64,000 nucleotides of DNA from Arthrobacter sp. EPSL27 (GCF_001512305.1 NZ_LNUT01000004.1:791757-855756), one strand, 5' to 3'; shown: positions 32,006 to 42,204, numbered from the stretch's first letter. Numbers and translations: made by a program. Notes: a model not told the origin generated them from the sequence alone.

Positions 32006-32040
32006 GGCGGCCGATGTGCCGCGCGGGGGAGAGCAAAGCA

Positions 32041-32120
32041 CAATAGGCTTATTCGCCAATATCACCCTATTGAGGCTGATTCTAGGTAATCAGTTGAAAA
32101 TGATTGATTATCTACAATCA
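32041..32120. promoter_or_regulatory. AT-rich regulatory region with three dyads before the SatD-like gene
   Basis: In an AT-rich island there are three perfect dyads: CAATAGG/CCTATTG (32041-32072), CTGATT-N6-AATCAG (32076-32093) and TGATTG-N8-CAATCA (32101-32120). The last ends 18 bases before the gene. The second and third share TGATT/AATCA arms, as expected for one regulator binding twice. Confidence 0.55.
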
Positions 32121-32138
32121 GCCGTTTAGGGTGGGGTC

Positions 32139-32894
32139 ATGTACGTGATGACGATCGACCAGCGCGGCAGCAGCGCCGACTCGGACCGCGTCCCCGCCCT
32201 CCTCAAAGAGCTGGCGGGCCTGTCCACGGACGCGCGCTTCGAGCGGTCCGTGGGCGACGAGGTCCAGGGCGTCGTTGAACGCCCGGATGAGGTTGTCGAG
32301 ATCGCCCTGCACGCCCTGCGGAGCGGCCGGTGGTACGTGGGCATCGGCGTGGGCGCCGTGGACCAGCCGCTGCCGTCCAGCCCGCGGGAAGGATCCGGCC
32401 CGGCCTTCATTGCCGCCCGCGCGGCCGTGGAGAACGCCAAGTCCGGCTCCGCCCATGTGCCGGTCGCCGTCGTCTCCGGTGGACTGCGCAGGGGAGAGGC
32501 CGCGCCTTCGCCCGCAGGATCTGCCGGCGCCCGTGCCTGCGCCAATGCCGAGGCGGTGCTGCGGCTCATCGGACGGCTCGTCCAGGACCGCACCGCCGCC
32601 CAGTGGAAGGTTGTCGATGCGCTGCGTGCCGTGCAGCACGGCCACTCCGGCACCCACGGCACCCAGAAAATGGCCGCCCGGAAACTGGGAATCACCGAAC
32701 AATCGGTGAGCCGCGCCCTGCTCAGGTCCGGCTGGCAGGAAGAATGGGCCGCGAGGCCGGCGGCGGAAATGCTGCTGTCCTTCGCCCATGGAATCATCAT
32801 CGGCAACCCCGACGCCGGGGAGCCGCTTCCGGGCCGCTCCCGGGACGCGGGCTCTGCCCGCCTCCCCGATTCCCGCACCCGGCACAGTCTGTAA
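32139..32894 (+). CDS. SatD-family protein with C-terminal helix-turn-helix
   Basis: A 251-residue protein resembling the SatD family: an N-terminal VMTIDQRGSSADSDRVPALL segment, FERSVGDEVQGVVERP, WYVGIGVGAVDQPLP and GPAFIAARAAVENAK, then a predicted helix-turn-helix near residues 175-200 (MAARKLGITEQSVSRALLRS) and a low-complexity tail. SatD was named from a streptococcal acid-tolerance/secretion locus; its biochemical role is unclear. The helix-turn-helix and the operator-like dyads upstream suggest autoregulation. The next gene, eight bases on, encodes a membrane protein. Confidence 0.72.
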   Translation: MYVMTIDQRGSSADSDRVPALLKELAGLSTDARFERSVGDEVQGVVERPDEVVEIALHALRSGRWYVGIGVGAVDQPLPSSPREGSGPAFIAARAAVENAKSGSAHVPVAVVSGGLRRGEAAPSPAGSAGARACANAEAVLRLIGRLVQDRTAAQWKVVDALRAVQHGHSGTHGTQKMAARKLGITEQSVSRALLRSGWQEEWAARPAAEMLLSFAHGIIIGNPDAGEPLPGRSRDAGSARLPDSRTRHSL

Positions 32895-32902
32895 GGAGAA
32901 CG

Positions 32903-33373
32903 GTGGACGCCCTCTGGATCACCCTGGCCCTGCTTGTGGCCGGCTTTGGAGGCTGGCCCGTGACGGCCCTGGTCTTCCGGCTCGCCCGGACCATCGATGA
33001 CCGGGCCGACGCCGGTGCCCCCGACCCCGCCAGCGATCCGTCGGCCGACGTCACCGTGGACCCGCAGCCCTCCGCCGGATCCGTACCCGCCGCCGCGGCC
33101 GTGGCGGCAGGCCCGGCAGCCGCGGTGAACAGCGCCCGCATCCTGCGGGGAGGTGCCATCATCGGTGTGCTGGAGCGCCTGGCGGTGTGCGTGGCTATCC
33201 TCGCCGGCGAACCCGTCGCCATCGCCTATGTGGTGGCCATCAAGGGCCTGGGCCGGTTTGCCGAGCTGAAGGAGACCCCTGTGGCGGCCGAGCGGTTCAT
33301 CATCGGCACCCTCACGTCCCTGCTCTGGGCGGCCGGCGTCGCGGTTCTGGCCAAAGTCTTCTTCCTCGGCTGA
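32903..33373 (+). CDS. Membrane protein partner of the SatD-like gene
   Basis: A 156-residue protein with an N-terminal helix (WITLALLVAGFGGWPVTALVF), a Pro/Ala/Asp-rich loop of about 45 residues, and two further hydrophobic segments in the C-terminal half (GGAIIGVLERLAVCVAILAG and FIIGTLTSLLWAAGVAVLAK). The GTG at 32903 follows AAGGAG. Membrane genes commonly follow satD in other bacteria; the function is unknown. Confidence 0.7.
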   Translation: MDALWITLALLVAGFGGWPVTALVFRLARTIDDRADAGAPDPASDPSADVTVDPQPSAGSVPAAAAVAAGPAAAVNSARILRGGAIIGVLERLAVCVAILAGEPVAIAYVVAIKGLGRFAELKETPVAAERFIIGTLTSLLWAAGVAVLAKVFFLG

Positions 33374-33442
33374 CGGCAACCGGGGCCCTGGCAGGCCCCA
33401 CGCGCGGTGGGTCCACGGCCGGCGGGGCGATAGTGTATCCGT

Positions 33443-33736
33443 ATGACTGTTTTTGCTGTTGAGTACGTATACGGTGCCGAATCCGCCGAAATCCGCAACG
33501 CCACCCGCCCCGCGCACCGCGAATGGACCGCAGGGCTGGCCCAGGAAGGCGCGCTCCTCGCGAGCGGCCCGTACGGTGACGGCGCCGGCGCCCTGCTCAT
33601 CTTTAACGCCGACGACGAAAGCGCGCTGAACGAGCTCCTCCGCCAGGACCCCTTCGCCGCCGCCGGCGCCATCTCCGGCACCCGCACCATGGCCTGGGCG
33701 CCCGTGACCGGCCTCCTCGCCGGGCACGCCGGCTAA
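33443..33736 (+). CDS. YciI family protein
   Basis: A 97-residue dimeric alpha/beta-barrel-type protein. It shows the YciI-like start (VFAVEYVYG), [22 protein letters not shown] with the conserved His, and [19 protein letters not shown]. The family is often implicated as small hydrolase-like or regulatory proteins; the substrate is unknown. It precedes ispG by 77 bases. Confidence 0.82.
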   Translation: MTVFAVEYVYGAESAEIRNATRPAHREWTAGLAQEGALLASGPYGDGAGALLIFNADDESALNELLRQDPFAAAGAISGTRTMAWAPVTGLLAGHAG

Positions 33737-33746
33737 CCAACCCGCC

Positions 33747-33806
33747 AGCCCTACTTCGATTCGACCAGCCCTACTTCGATACGACTAGCCTTTCTTCGAT
33801 ACAAGG
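33747..33806. repeat. Three tandem 20-bp repeats in the ispG leader
   Basis: Units at 33747, 33767 and 33787 begin AGCC and share the CTTCGAT core (AGCCCTACTTCGATTCGACC in unit 1). The last unit runs into the ispG ribosome-binding site (AAGGAG, 33803-33808). Confidence 0.75.
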
Positions 33807-33813
33807 AGTCCAT

Positions 33814-34980
33814 GTGACCTCGGTCAGCCTGGGAATGCCGTCAGCACCGCCCCCCGTCCTCGCGCCCCGCCGCAAGACCCGCCAGATCAAGGTCGGCTCG
33901 GTGGGCGTCGGCTCCGATTCCCCGATCAGCGTGCAGTCCATGACCACCACCCCGACGACGGACATCAACGCCACGCTCCAGCAGATCGCCGAGCTCACGG
34001 CCTCCGGCTGCGACATCGTGCGCGTCGCCTGCCCGTCCGCCGACGACGCCGAGGCGCTGCCGATCATCGCCCGGAAGTCGCAGATTCCCGTGATCGCGGA
34101 CATCCACTTCCAGCCGAAGTACGTCTTTGCCGCGATTGAAGCCGGCTGCGCGGCGGTCCGGGTCAACCCCGGCAACATCCGCAAGTTTGATGACCAGGTC
34201 AAGGAGATCGCCCGGGCGGCCAAGGACCACGGCACGTCGATCCGGATCGGCATCAACGCCGGATCGCTGGAACCGGGCATCCTCAAGAAGTACGGCAAGG
34301 CCACGCCGGAAGCCCTGGTGGAGTCCGCGGTCTGGGAAGCCTCACTGTTCGAGGAGCACGGCTTCCGCGACTTCAAAATCTCGGTCAAGCACAACGACCC
34401 CGTGGTGATGGTCGCCGCCTACGAGATGCTCGCCGAACAGGGCGACTGGCCGCTGCACCTCGGCGTCACGGAGGCCGGGCCGGCGTTCCAGGGCACCATC
34501 AAGTCGGCCACGGCGTTCGGGGCTCTGCTGTCCCGGGGCATCGGCGACACCATCCGGGTTTCGCTCTCCGCCCCGCCGGTCGAGGAAATCAAGGTCGGCA
34601 ACCAGATCCTCCAGTCGCTCAACCTGCGTCCGCGCAAGCTCGAGATTGTCTCCTGCCCGTCCTGCGGCCGCGCCCAGGTGGACGTGTACACGCTCGCAGA
34701 GCAGGTCACCGCTGGCCTGGAAGGCATGGAGATCCCGCTGCGCGTTGCCGTAATGGGCTGCGTCGTCAACGGGCCGGGTGAAGCCCGCGAAGCCGATCTC
34801 GGCGTCGCCTCGGGCAACGGCAAGGGCCAGATCTTCGTCAAGGGCGAAGTCATCAAAACTGTGCCTGAAAGCCAGATTGTTGAGACACTGATCGAAGAGG
34901 CCATGCGGATCGCTGAAGAAATGGGGGAGGCCGATGGCGAAGATGCTGTCAAGGGTAGCCCCGTGGTTAGCGTCTCGTAA
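33814..34980 (+). CDS. ispG: 4-hydroxy-3-methylbut-2-en-1-yl diphosphate synthase
   Basis: A 388-residue iron-sulfur enzyme of the methylerythritol phosphate pathway, reducing MEcPP to HMBPP. N-terminal TIM barrel ([31 protein letters not shown]) and C-terminal [4Fe-4S] domain with three cysteines in [12 protein letters not shown] and [14 protein letters not shown] start at 33814 with AAGGAG five bases upstream. The end overlaps the acetyltransferase gene by 47 bases. Confidence 0.95.
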   Translation: MTSVSLGMPSAPPPVLAPRRKTRQIKVGSVGVGSDSPISVQSMTTTPTTDINATLQQIAELTASGCDIVRVACPSADDAEALPIIARKSQIPVIADIHFQPKYVFAAIEAGCAAVRVNPGNIRKFDDQVKEIARAAKDHGTSIRIGINAGSLEPGILKKYGKATPEALVESAVWEASLFEEHGFRDFKISVKHNDPVVMVAAYEMLAEQGDWPLHLGVTEAGPAFQGTIKSATAFGALLSRGIGDTIRVSLSAPPVEEIKVGNQILQSLNLRPRKLEIVSCPSCGRAQVDVYTLAEQVTAGLEGMEIPLRVAVMGCVVNGPGEAREADLGVASGNGKGQIFVKGEVIKTVPESQIVETLIEEAMRIAEEMGEADGEDAVKGSPVVSVS

Positions 34981-35827
34981 GGACGGCGCCCCAGCCGGCG
35001 TCGCCGTCCGGGTACTGGGCGGCTCGGACACGTCCGAGCTCCGGGACTTGGCGCGGCAGGACGCCGTCGCCAATGTTTTTATCCTGTCCCACCTGGAGAC
35101 CGCCGGTTCGGCTGCCCCCACGGCCGGCGGCGCCAACATTCTCGGCGTGTTCGACGGCGGCACCCTGGTGGGCGCCTGCTGGGCCGGCGCCAACCTGGTG
35201 CCGGTGCAGCTCGACCCAGGGCTCGCCGGTGCGGTGGCGGCCGCCGCGCACCGTTCCGGACGCCGCTACGCCTCGATCTTCGGACCGGCCGACACGGTGC
35301 TGGCGCTGTACGTCGCGCTGGAACAGTTCGGCCAGACGGCCCACGAGATCCGTGGTGACCAGCCGCTGATGACGATTTCCGGGCCCCCGGCCGTGGCCCC
35401 GAATCCACTGCTGGGCCTCGGCCAGCTCGCCGATTTCGACAAGATCCTGCCCGCCTGCGCGGCGATGTTCGAAGAGGAAGTGGGCTATTCGCCGTACCTC
35501 GGCGGGCGGGAATACTACAGCCGCCGGGTCAAAGGGCTCATCCGCGAGGGGCATTCCCTGGTTCACCTGGACGCCGGCGAGGTGGTGTTCAAAGCAGAGC
35601 TGGGCGCCGTCACCCCCGACGTGACGCAGGTGCAGGGCGTCTGGATGAACCCCGCACTGCGCGGCCGGGGCCTCAGCGCCGGGTATATGGCCGCCGTCGT
35701 GGTCCTGGCCCAGACCCGGGCCCCCGTCACCAGTCTGTACGTGAACAGCTTCAACACCCGGGCCCGGGCCACGTACGAGAAGGTGGGCTTCCGCCAAGTG
35801 GGTACGTTCGCTACAGTGCTCTTCTAG
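34934..35827 (+). CDS. DUF4081-GNAT family acetyltransferase
   Basis: A 297-residue protein with an N-terminal DUF4081 domain (about 25-140; [17 protein letters not shown]) and a C-terminal GNAT fold (about 160-297) with the acetyl-CoA loop region [20 protein letters not shown] and [19 protein letters not shown]. The ATG at 34934 is four bases after GGGGAGG and overlaps the end of ispG. The mycobacterial Rv2867c occupies the same place after ispG. The acceptor substrate is unknown. Confidence 0.85.
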   Translation: MAKMLSRVAPWLASRKDGAPAGVAVRVLGGSDTSELRDLARQDAVANVFILSHLETAGSAAPTAGGANILGVFDGGTLVGACWAGANLVPVQLDPGLAGAVAAAAHRSGRRYASIFGPADTVLALYVALEQFGQTAHEIRGDQPLMTISGPPAVAPNPLLGLGQLADFDKILPACAAMFEEEVGYSPYLGGREYYSRRVKGLIREGHSLVHLDAGEVVFKAELGAVTPDVTQVQGVWMNPALRGRGLSAGYMAAVVVLAQTRAPVTSLYVNSFNTRARATYEKVGFRQVGTFATVLF

Positions 35828-35864
35828 CGGGCGTCTGCCGGCATTCATTCTTTTTGGGGGAAAA

Positions 35865-36629
35865 TTGAAGATCACAGCTCTGCGCACTTTCGGTGCCGCA
35901 GCCCTTGTTGCTGCAACCTTGTCAGCATGCGGCGGCACCAGCGGCTCAGCCAGTGCCGGCGACGCCAAGGCAACCGGCGTCGAGGCAGCCGCAACGCCCG
36001 CGGCGACCGCCACATCGGCAGCGCCGGCCCCGCCGAGTGCCCGGACGTATACAGCCGGCGAACTGGAAGCCGTGGTGGGCCGGCTCAAGGATGACCAGGG
36101 CCGCGCGCTGAGCGTCCTGTCTGCCGCCGACGTGGCGGCCAGCCTCGAGCAGACCAAGGCCGCGATGGCTGCGATGACGGTGGAACCGGCCGCGTGCCGT
36201 GAACTGGCACTAGCGGGGGTCGCCCCCTCAACGGACGACGCCGCCTTTGCCGTGGGAAGCAGCGTGGACCAGGCCAGCGGCGCCTCGACAGCGATCTCGC
36301 TGTCCTCGGGCCTCGGTGAGGCATTCCTCGCCCGGGTCCCCGACATGGCTGCCGACCTCGACACGTGTTCCACGATGTCCATCACCGCGAACGGCGTCCA
36401 GATCAACGCGAACGTCACCGTCCTGGACGGCATCAGCGGTCTTCCGGACGCCGTAGGCTACCGGACCGACTCGGAAATCTCCGACGGCCGCCGGCAGTCC
36501 ATGATCACAGTGCAGGCCATCCAGCAGGGAGTCCTGCTCACCAGCGTGGCATCGGGCGGAGCGAGCGAGCAGGAGGCAGCTGACAGGGCCGGCGCCATGC
36601 TCGATGCGGCGGCCGCGCTGTTGAAATAG
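35865..36629 (+). CDS. Secreted lipoprotein of unknown function
   Basis: A 254-residue protein with a lipoprotein signal peptide (lipobox LSAC, Cys22), an Ala/Thr/Pro-rich spacer to about residue 60, and an extracellular domain with Cys pairs (EPAACREL, LDTCSTMS) that could form a disulfide. TTG start at 35865, six bases after GGGGG. It resembles the sensor-type extracellular lipoproteins of actinobacteria (PknH-like), but this is weak. Confidence 0.7.
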   Translation: MKITALRTFGAAALVAATLSACGGTSGSASAGDAKATGVEAAATPAATATSAAPAPPSARTYTAGELEAVVGRLKDDQGRALSVLSAADVAASLEQTKAAMAAMTVEPAACRELALAGVAPSTDDAAFAVGSSVDQASGASTAISLSSGLGEAFLARVPDMAADLDTCSTMSITANGVQINANVTVLDGISGLPDAVGYRTDSEISDGRRQSMITVQAIQQGVLLTSVASGGASEQEAADRAGAMLDAAAALLK

Positions 36630-37022
36630 GATCCCGGGTGGCCTGATCCCGGAGCGCCTCAGCCGGGCACCGCTGGAAAAATATCTGGATGCCAACTCTT
36701 GTTTTCGTGCCCTGCGTCACATAGGTTCGACCTAGCCGTGTCGCATGGGCACGTGGTACCCCGGGTGCAAGTGCCGGGGTGGCAAACGCCCATTGGGGGC
36801 AACAACAGGAGCCCACTGCCAGATTTGGCGGTACTGGGGGCCGCAGAGCCACGTCATGACAGGATGACCAGCCGGAAACGGCCAGGGGCTTCCGTCAGTT
36901 ATGGCGTGGCTCTTCTGCGTCCGGGCTGGCGGTAGATTAGTACCTAGCCTCGCGGGCCGGATTGACCGTTCCCAGTGATGACTGCTTTGCCCCGCACCTT
37001 CCCAGAAACGGATAGATACCCA
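36630..37022. other. 393-bp gene-free stretch before proS
   Basis: It has short GATCCCGG repeats near the start and a candidate -10 (TAGATT, 36933-36938) about 85 bases before proS. I see no convincing ORF, riboswitch, T-box or tRNA-like fold. Confidence 0.4.
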
Positions 37023-38834
37023 GTGGTCCTTCGACTCTCCCAGCTGTTCCTGCGCACCCTGCGTGAAGATCCTGCCGACGCTGAAGTGGCCAGCCACCGG
37101 CTCCTGGTCCGTGCCGGCTACATCCGCCGCGCCGCCCCGGGCATCTACACCTGGCTGCCGCTGGGCCTGAGCGTGCTGCGCAAGGTGGAGACGGTCATCC
37201 GCGAGGAAATGGCGGCCATCGGCGCCCAGGAGGTGCACTTCCCGGCCCTCCTGCCCAAGGAACCCTATGAGGCCACCAACCGCTGGACCGAATACGGCGA
37301 GGGCATCTTCCGGCTCAAGGACCGCAAGGGCAACGACTACCTGCTGGCCCCCACCCACGAGGAAATGTTCACCCTCCTGGTCAAAGACCTGTACTCCTCG
37401 TACAAGGACCTGCCGCTGAGCATCTACCAGATCCAGAACAAGTACCGCGACGAGGCCCGTCCCCGGGCAGGCCTGCTGCGCGGCCGCGAGTTCATCATGA
37501 AGGACTCCTACTCCTTCGACGTCGACGACGCCGGCCTGGACGCCAGCTACGAGGCGCACCGCGGCGCCTACCTGAAGATCTTCGAGCGCCTGGGCCTCGA
37601 GGTTGTTCCGGTCTCGGCCACCGCCGGGGCCATGGGCGGGTCCAAGAGCGAGGAATTCCTGCACCCCACCGAGATCGGCGAGGACACGTTCGTCCGGTCC
37701 GCCGGAGGGTACGCCGCCAACGTCGAAGCCGTCACCACCGTGGTCCCGCCGGACATCGACTTCTCCAACGCCCCCGCAGCTGTTGTCCGCGACACCCCGG
37801 ACACCCCCACGATTGACACGCTGGTGGACGCCGCCAACGTGCTGGTACCGCGCAGCGAGGCCGACGGCGGCGCCTGGACGGCCGCTGACACGCTCAAGAA
37901 CGTGGTCCTCGCCGTCACCCTGCCCACCGGTGAACGCCAGATCGTGGTCATCGGCGTCCCCGGCGACCGGGGAGTGGACCTCAAGCGCGTCGAGGCGAAC
38001 ATCGGGGCCTTCCTGCCCATCGCCGGCGAAATCACGCTCGAGGCCGCCGGCGAGGAGGACCTCAAGAAGCACCCCCTCATCGTCAAGGGCTACCTGGGCC
38101 CCGGCATGTCCCTCGACGCGCCGCTGCTCGGCACGGAGGGTGCGGCCAAGCTGCTGTACCTCGTGGATCCCCGCGTGGTCCGCGGCTCCGCCTGGGTCAC
38201 CGGTGCCAACGAGGCCGGCAAGCACGTCTTCGGACTCGTTGCCGGGCGCGACTTCGGCTGGGACGGCGTCATCGAGTGCACCGAGGTGCGCGCCGGCGAC
38301 GAGGCCCCCGACGGTTCCGGCCCGCTGGAAACCGCCCGCGGCATCGAAATGGGCCACATCTTCCAGCTCGGCCGCAAGTACGCCGCAGCCCTGGACCTGA
38401 AGGTCCTGGACCAGAACGGCAAGCAGGTCGTGGTGACCATGGGGTCCTACGGCGTCGGTGTCACCCGCGCCGTCGCTGCCCTGGCCGAATCCAACCACGA
38501 CGACAAGGGCCTCGTCTGGCCGCGCGCCGTCGCCCCGGCCGACGTCCACGTTGTCGCCGTCGGCCGCGGCGAGGAGATCTTCGCCGCCGCGGAGAGACTG
38601 GCCCTCGAGCTCGAGGCCGCCGGCCTGGACGTGATCTACGACGACCGTCCCAAGGTGTCCCCGGGCGTGAAGTTCGGCGACGCCGAACTGGTGGGCGTGC
38701 CCACCATCCTCGCCGTCGGGCGCGGACTGGTGGACGGGGTCGTGGAGATCAAGGACCGCCGCACCGGCAACGCCGAGAACATCGCGGTTGAGAAGGCAGT
38801 CGACTTCTGCGTCGACGCCGTCCGCAACCACTAA
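37023..38834 (+). CDS. proS: Prolyl-tRNA synthetase, bacterial type with editing insertion
   Basis: A 603-residue class II synthetase. The motif 2 region is [20 protein letters not shown], the long insertion domain (about 225-405) is the Ala-tRNA-Pro editing domain, motif 3 is [16 protein letters not shown], and the anticodon-binding domain is last. The GTG at 37023 ([13 protein letters not shown]) matches the usual N-terminus; upstream in-frame ATGs (36975, 36978) would add residues not seen in the family. It is followed 18 bases later by the TauE/SafE gene. Confidence 0.95.
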   Translation: MVLRLSQLFLRTLREDPADAEVASHRLLVRAGYIRRAAPGIYTWLPLGLSVLRKVETVIREEMAAIGAQEVHFPALLPKEPYEATNRWTEYGEGIFRLKDRKGNDYLLAPTHEEMFTLLVKDLYSSYKDLPLSIYQIQNKYRDEARPRAGLLRGREFIMKDSYSFDVDDAGLDASYEAHRGAYLKIFERLGLEVVPVSATAGAMGGSKSEEFLHPTEIGEDTFVRSAGGYAANVEAVTTVVPPDIDFSNAPAAVVRDTPDTPTIDTLVDAANVLVPRSEADGGAWTAADTLKNVVLAVTLPTGERQIVVIGVPGDRGVDLKRVEANIGAFLPIAGEITLEAAGEEDLKKHPLIVKGYLGPGMSLDAPLLGTEGAAKLLYLVDPRVVRGSAWVTGANEAGKHVFGLVAGRDFGWDGVIECTEVRAGDEAPDGSGPLETARGIEMGHIFQLGRKYAAALDLKVLDQNGKQVVVTMGSYGVGVTRAVAALAESNHDDKGLVWPRAVAPADVHVVAVGRGEEIFAAAERLALELEAAGLDVIYDDRPKVSPGVKFGDAELVGVPTILAVGRGLVDGVVEIKDRRTGNAENIAVEKAVDFCVDAVRNH

Positions 38835-38852
38835 CCCGCTGAATCCGCGGGC

Positions 38853-39647
38853 GTGGTCTCCGGACTCGAGTCGATCGAGCTCAGCACCCTCATCCTGATC
38901 GTCGTGGCCGGCTTCGCCGCGGGCTGGGTCGATGCCGTCGTCGGCGGCGGCGGACTGATCCAGCTCCCGGCGATGCTCCTGGTGCCGGGCATCAGCCCGG
39001 TACAGGCGCTGGCGACGAACAAGATGGGGTCGATTTTCGGCACCACCACCAGTGCCGCCACGTATTATCGCCAGGTGCGGCCGGACCTGCGCACCGCGCT
39101 GCCCATGGCGGTGATCGCCATGGCGGGCAGCTTCGGCGGGGCGGTCCTCGCGGCCAACCTGCCGGCCAGCGTGTTCAAGCCGATCATCGTCGCGGCGCTG
39201 GTGGCCGTCGCGCTGTTCACGGCCTTCCGCCCCAACGTGGGCGAGCTGACCAGCCTGCGGCACAGCGGCCACCGGCACTACGTGCTGGCCTGCCTGATCG
39301 GCGGTGTGATCGGCTTCTACGACGGTCTGATCGGCCCCGGCACGGGGTCGTTCCTGATCATCGCACTGGTCTCGGCGATGGGATATGCGTTCCTCGAAGC
39401 CAGCGCCAAGGCCAAGATTGTCAACATGGCCACCAACGCCGGCGCCCTGCTGTTCTTCGTGCCCCACGGCGCCGTGCTGTGGGGCCTGGGGCTGGTCCTG
39501 GGCGCGGCGAACATGGCCGGCGGCTACCTCGGCGCCCGGACCGCCGTCAAACAGGGGAACAAGTTCATCCGCATCGTGTTCCTCGCCGTCGTCGGGGCCC
39601 TGATCATCAAGCTGGGATCCGACATCTGGCAGGACAGCTTCGCCTGA
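38853..39647 (+). CDS. TauE/SafE family anion permease
   Basis: A 264-residue membrane protein with about eight helices and the two family motifs: AGWVDAVVGGGGLIQLPAML near the N-terminus, and GFYDGLIGPGTGSFLI in the second half. The family exports or imports sulfite, sulfonates or other anions; the substrate is not apparent from context. It starts with GTG 18 bases after proS and may be co-transcribed. Confidence 0.88.
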   Translation: MVSGLESIELSTLILIVVAGFAAGWVDAVVGGGGLIQLPAMLLVPGISPVQALATNKMGSIFGTTTSAATYYRQVRPDLRTALPMAVIAMAGSFGGAVLAANLPASVFKPIIVAALVAVALFTAFRPNVGELTSLRHSGHRHYVLACLIGGVIGFYDGLIGPGTGSFLIIALVSAMGYAFLEASAKAKIVNMATNAGALLFFVPHGAVLWGLGLVLGAANMAGGYLGARTAVKQGNKFIRIVFLAVVGALIIKLGSDIWQDSFA

Positions 39648-39688
39648 CACCCCTGCCCGCGCTGCCGGAGCGGGCGTAGCATGCAGCT

Positions 39689-41125
39689 ATGTCAGCACCC
39701 GAGGAACGCTACAGCGCCGCCCTTGAAGCAGCGGCCCACCACGCCCGCCAGTGGCTGGAGAGCCAGGAGACCCGGCACGTCGGCCCGCAGGTGACGGCGG
39801 CGGACCTTGCCGCGGCCTTCGGCGGCCCCCTGCCCCGGGACGGCATGCCGGCGGCGGAGGTGGTGGACTACCTGGCCGCGAAGGCCGAACCCGGGCTGAT
39901 GGCCATGCCCTCCGGACGGTTCTTCGGCTGGGTCATCGGCGGCACGCTGCCGGCCGCGCTGGCCGCGGACTGGATGGTCAGCGCCTGGGACCAGAACGCC
40001 GGGCTGCGGTTCGCCACCCCCGCGACGGCGGCCATCGAGGAGGCCGCCGGCGCCTGGCTGCTGGAGCTGCTGGGGCTCCCCGCCGACGCCGACGTCGGGT
40101 TCGCCACCGGCGCCACCATGGCGAACTTCACCGGCCTCGCCGCGGCCCGGTGGCGCCTGATGGCCGACGCCGGCTGGGACCTCGACGCGGACGGCCTCGC
40201 CGGCGGCCCCCGGATCCACTGCTTCGTGGGCCAGGAACGGCACGACACCATCGACCTCGGCCTGCGGTACCTGGGCCTGGGCCGGCCCACGGTGGTCCCC
40301 TCCGACCGGCAGGGCCGCATCGACCCGTGGAAGCTGGACCAGGCCCTCCGCAGCGCCGTGGAGAGCGCTGCGGCGGCCGGCTCGGGCCCGGCTCCGCTGC
40401 TGGTCTGCCTGCAGGCCGGAAACCTGCATTCGGGGGCCTTTGACCCGTTTGTGGAGGCGATCGCCATCGCCAAAGCACACGGCGCGTGGGTCCACGTGGA
40501 CGGCGCGTTCGGGCTCTGGGCCGCAGCAGTACCCGAACTGGCGGCCCTCACGGCCGGGCTTCAGGGCGCCGATTCCTGGGGCACCGACGCGCACAAGACC
40601 CTCAACGTGCCCTACGACTGCGGGATCGCCGTGGTCCGGGACGCCCGGGCGCTGCGCGCGGCCATGGGCCTGCACACCAGCTACCTGATCCAGGACGCCG
40701 GCGGCGCTGCGGACCCCTTCGAGACAGTGCCGGAGCTTTCCCGCCGGGCCCGCGGCGTCCCGGTGTGGGCCGCCCTGAAGTCCCTGGGCCGGGAGGGAGT
40801 CGCCGGCCAGGTCCGCGGGCTGGTGCAGTGCGCCCGGCAACTGGCGGAGCAGCTGTCCGCGCTGGACGGCGTCGAGGTCCTCAACGACGTCGACTACACC
40901 CAGGTGTCCCTGGCGTTTGGCGATGACGCCACCACCCGGGCGGTGACTGCGCGGATCATCGACGACGGCCGCGTCTGGATGTCCGGTTCCCGGTGGCAGG
41001 ACCGCGACATCCTGCGGATCTCCGTCAGCAACTGGAGCACGGACGACGCCGACGTGGCAGTGGCCGTCGATGCCGTGCGGGACGCGGTGGCCGCCGTCCG
41101 CGGCTCCCGGCAGGAGGATCGCTAG
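39689..41125 (+). CDS. PLP-dependent group II decarboxylase
   Basis: A 478-residue fold-type I PLP enzyme of the aromatic-L-amino-acid/glutamate decarboxylase superfamily. A typical GFATGATMANFTGLAAARW stretch and HVDGAFGLWAA (Asp pairing with the pyridine nitrogen) are present; the Schiff-base Lys is in TDAHKTLNVPYDCG. The substrate cannot be set from sequence; candidates are aromatic amino acids or aspartate/glutamate. It ends four bases inside the convergent kinase gene. Confidence 0.85.
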   Translation: MSAPEERYSAALEAAAHHARQWLESQETRHVGPQVTAADLAAAFGGPLPRDGMPAAEVVDYLAAKAEPGLMAMPSGRFFGWVIGGTLPAALAADWMVSAWDQNAGLRFATPATAAIEEAAGAWLLELLGLPADADVGFATGATMANFTGLAAARWRLMADAGWDLDADGLAGGPRIHCFVGQERHDTIDLGLRYLGLGRPTVVPSDRQGRIDPWKLDQALRSAVESAAAAGSGPAPLLVCLQAGNLHSGAFDPFVEAIAIAKAHGAWVHVDGAFGLWAAAVPELAALTAGLQGADSWGTDAHKTLNVPYDCGIAVVRDARALRAAMGLHTSYLIQDAGGAADPFETVPELSRRARGVPVWAALKSLGREGVAGQVRGLVQCARQLAEQLSALDGVEVLNDVDYTQVSLAFGDDATTRAVTARIIDDGRVWMSGSRWQDRDILRISVSNWSTDDADVAVAVDAVRDAVAAVRGSRQEDR

Positions 41126-42204
41126 CCCGCTGCTTCCCCCGGCGCCGGCAGCTCATGGGCCGCGGGGAGCTCCGGGAGCGTCCGGCCGGCGAGCGTACTG
41201 GACACCCAGAGTGAGCGGGCCAGGTCGCCCCCGTGCCGGGGCTTCGAGGCGTACCAGAGCGCGTTTTCCACCTCGCGGGCGAGGCTCCACTGCCGGGCCA
41301 CCTCGGCGTCCAGCCCGGCCGCGGCGCTGAAATCCCGGCAGCGCTCTTGCAGGCCCCGATGCGGGTCGGCCCGGGGCAGCTCCCGGATCCGGTTCCACAG
41401 CAGCGGCGCCACCGCGAATTCCGCCTCGCCCACCATGGGCTGCGGATCGATGGCGGCCCAGCCGGCAGCCGGTTCACTGCCGGCCTGGTCACTGCCGGTT
41501 GAGGGGACCACGGCGCCGGGCCGGGCCAGGACGTTCAGGTAGTGCAGATCGGTGTGGACCAGCACGTCCTTGCCCGAGCGGCGGCCGACGGCGCCCCGGG
41601 TCTGGCAGACCTCAAGGGCAGCCTCCAGCAGCCAGCGCGGGAAAGGCCGGCCCAGACGTTCCCAGCTCTCGGGCAGCTCGTCGCTCCACTGTTCAGCCCG
41701 GGCCGCCACATTGCCGAACTCCTGCCACTGCGCCCGCCCGTTCGGGACCACGCTCAGCTGGCGGACCAGGGAGCCCCACACCGGCACTGCCACGTCCATA
41801 GGCTCGTCCTGCAGGGACCGTGCGCCGTCCAGGCGTTCCAGCAGCAGCGCGCCCGCCGCGGCGTCGTGGGCCAGCAGCCGGACGGCACCCTTGCCGTTCC
41901 ATACCGCCAGGGCGTGCGGTTCCACGAGCGCTTCGTCGTGCGGATAGGCGATTTTCAGGACTCCGGCGCTGCCGCCGGGCAAGCAGCCGGCGGCAGCGCC
42001 GGCTCTGCTGCGGACCGGGATCACGATCGCACCATGGCCGTGCCACGGCAAAGCCCCGGGGGCGAGGTCCAGTTCCAGCTGCCACCGGTCCAGGCAGTGG
42101 CCGGCCACGCGGGGCAGCGATGCCAGCCACTCGCGGCCGCTTGCGCTGCCGCCGTAGCGGCGGCTGAGGTCGGGCGGAATCGGGATGTCTGCGGGCTGGT
42201 TCAT
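41122..42204 (-). CDS. Aminoglycoside/hydroxyurea-type phosphotransferase
   Basis: A 360-residue APH(6)-like kinase. Catalytic motif HTDLHYLNVLARPG (Brenner-type HxDxHxxN) and a downstream AIDPQPMVGEAEF metal-binding Asp are present; KIAYPHDEALVEPHAL and LLLERLDGARSL are the N-lobe segments. Members phosphorylate streptomycin or hydroxyurea, but chromosomal actinobacterial members often have unknown substrates. ATG at 42204. A link to resistance is not shown. Confidence 0.82.
   Translation of the reverse strand: MNQPADIPIPPDLSRRYGGSASGREWLASLPRVAGHCLDRWQLELDLAPGALPWHGHGAIVIPVRSRAGAAAGCLPGGSAGVLKIAYPHDEALVEPHALAVWNGKGAVRLLAHDAAAGALLLERLDGARSLQDEPMDVAVPVWGSLVRQLSVVPNGRAQWQEFGNVAARAEQWSDELPESWERLGRPFPRWLLEAALEVCQTRGAVGRRSGKDVLVHTDLHYLNVLARPGAVVPSTGSDQAGSEPAAGWAAIDPQPMVGEAEFAVAPLLWNRIRELPRADPHRGLQERCRDFSAAAGLDAEVARQWSLAREVENALWYASKPRHGGDLARSLWVSSTLAGRTLPELPAAHELPAPGEAAG

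Noticed and set aside
36630..37022. T-box or other riboswitch in the long proS leader
   Set aside because: No T-box consensus, specifier loop or terminator/antiterminator pair could be recognised.
36732..39650. 972-codon minus-strand open frame opposite proS and the TauE/SafE gene
   Set aside because: It spans two real plus-strand genes and has shadow composition (His/Asp/Gly/Val-rich).
41122..42204. Acquired antibiotic-resistance gene
   Set aside because: The kinase has host-like GC content and no mobile-element context; family membership alone does not show resistance.
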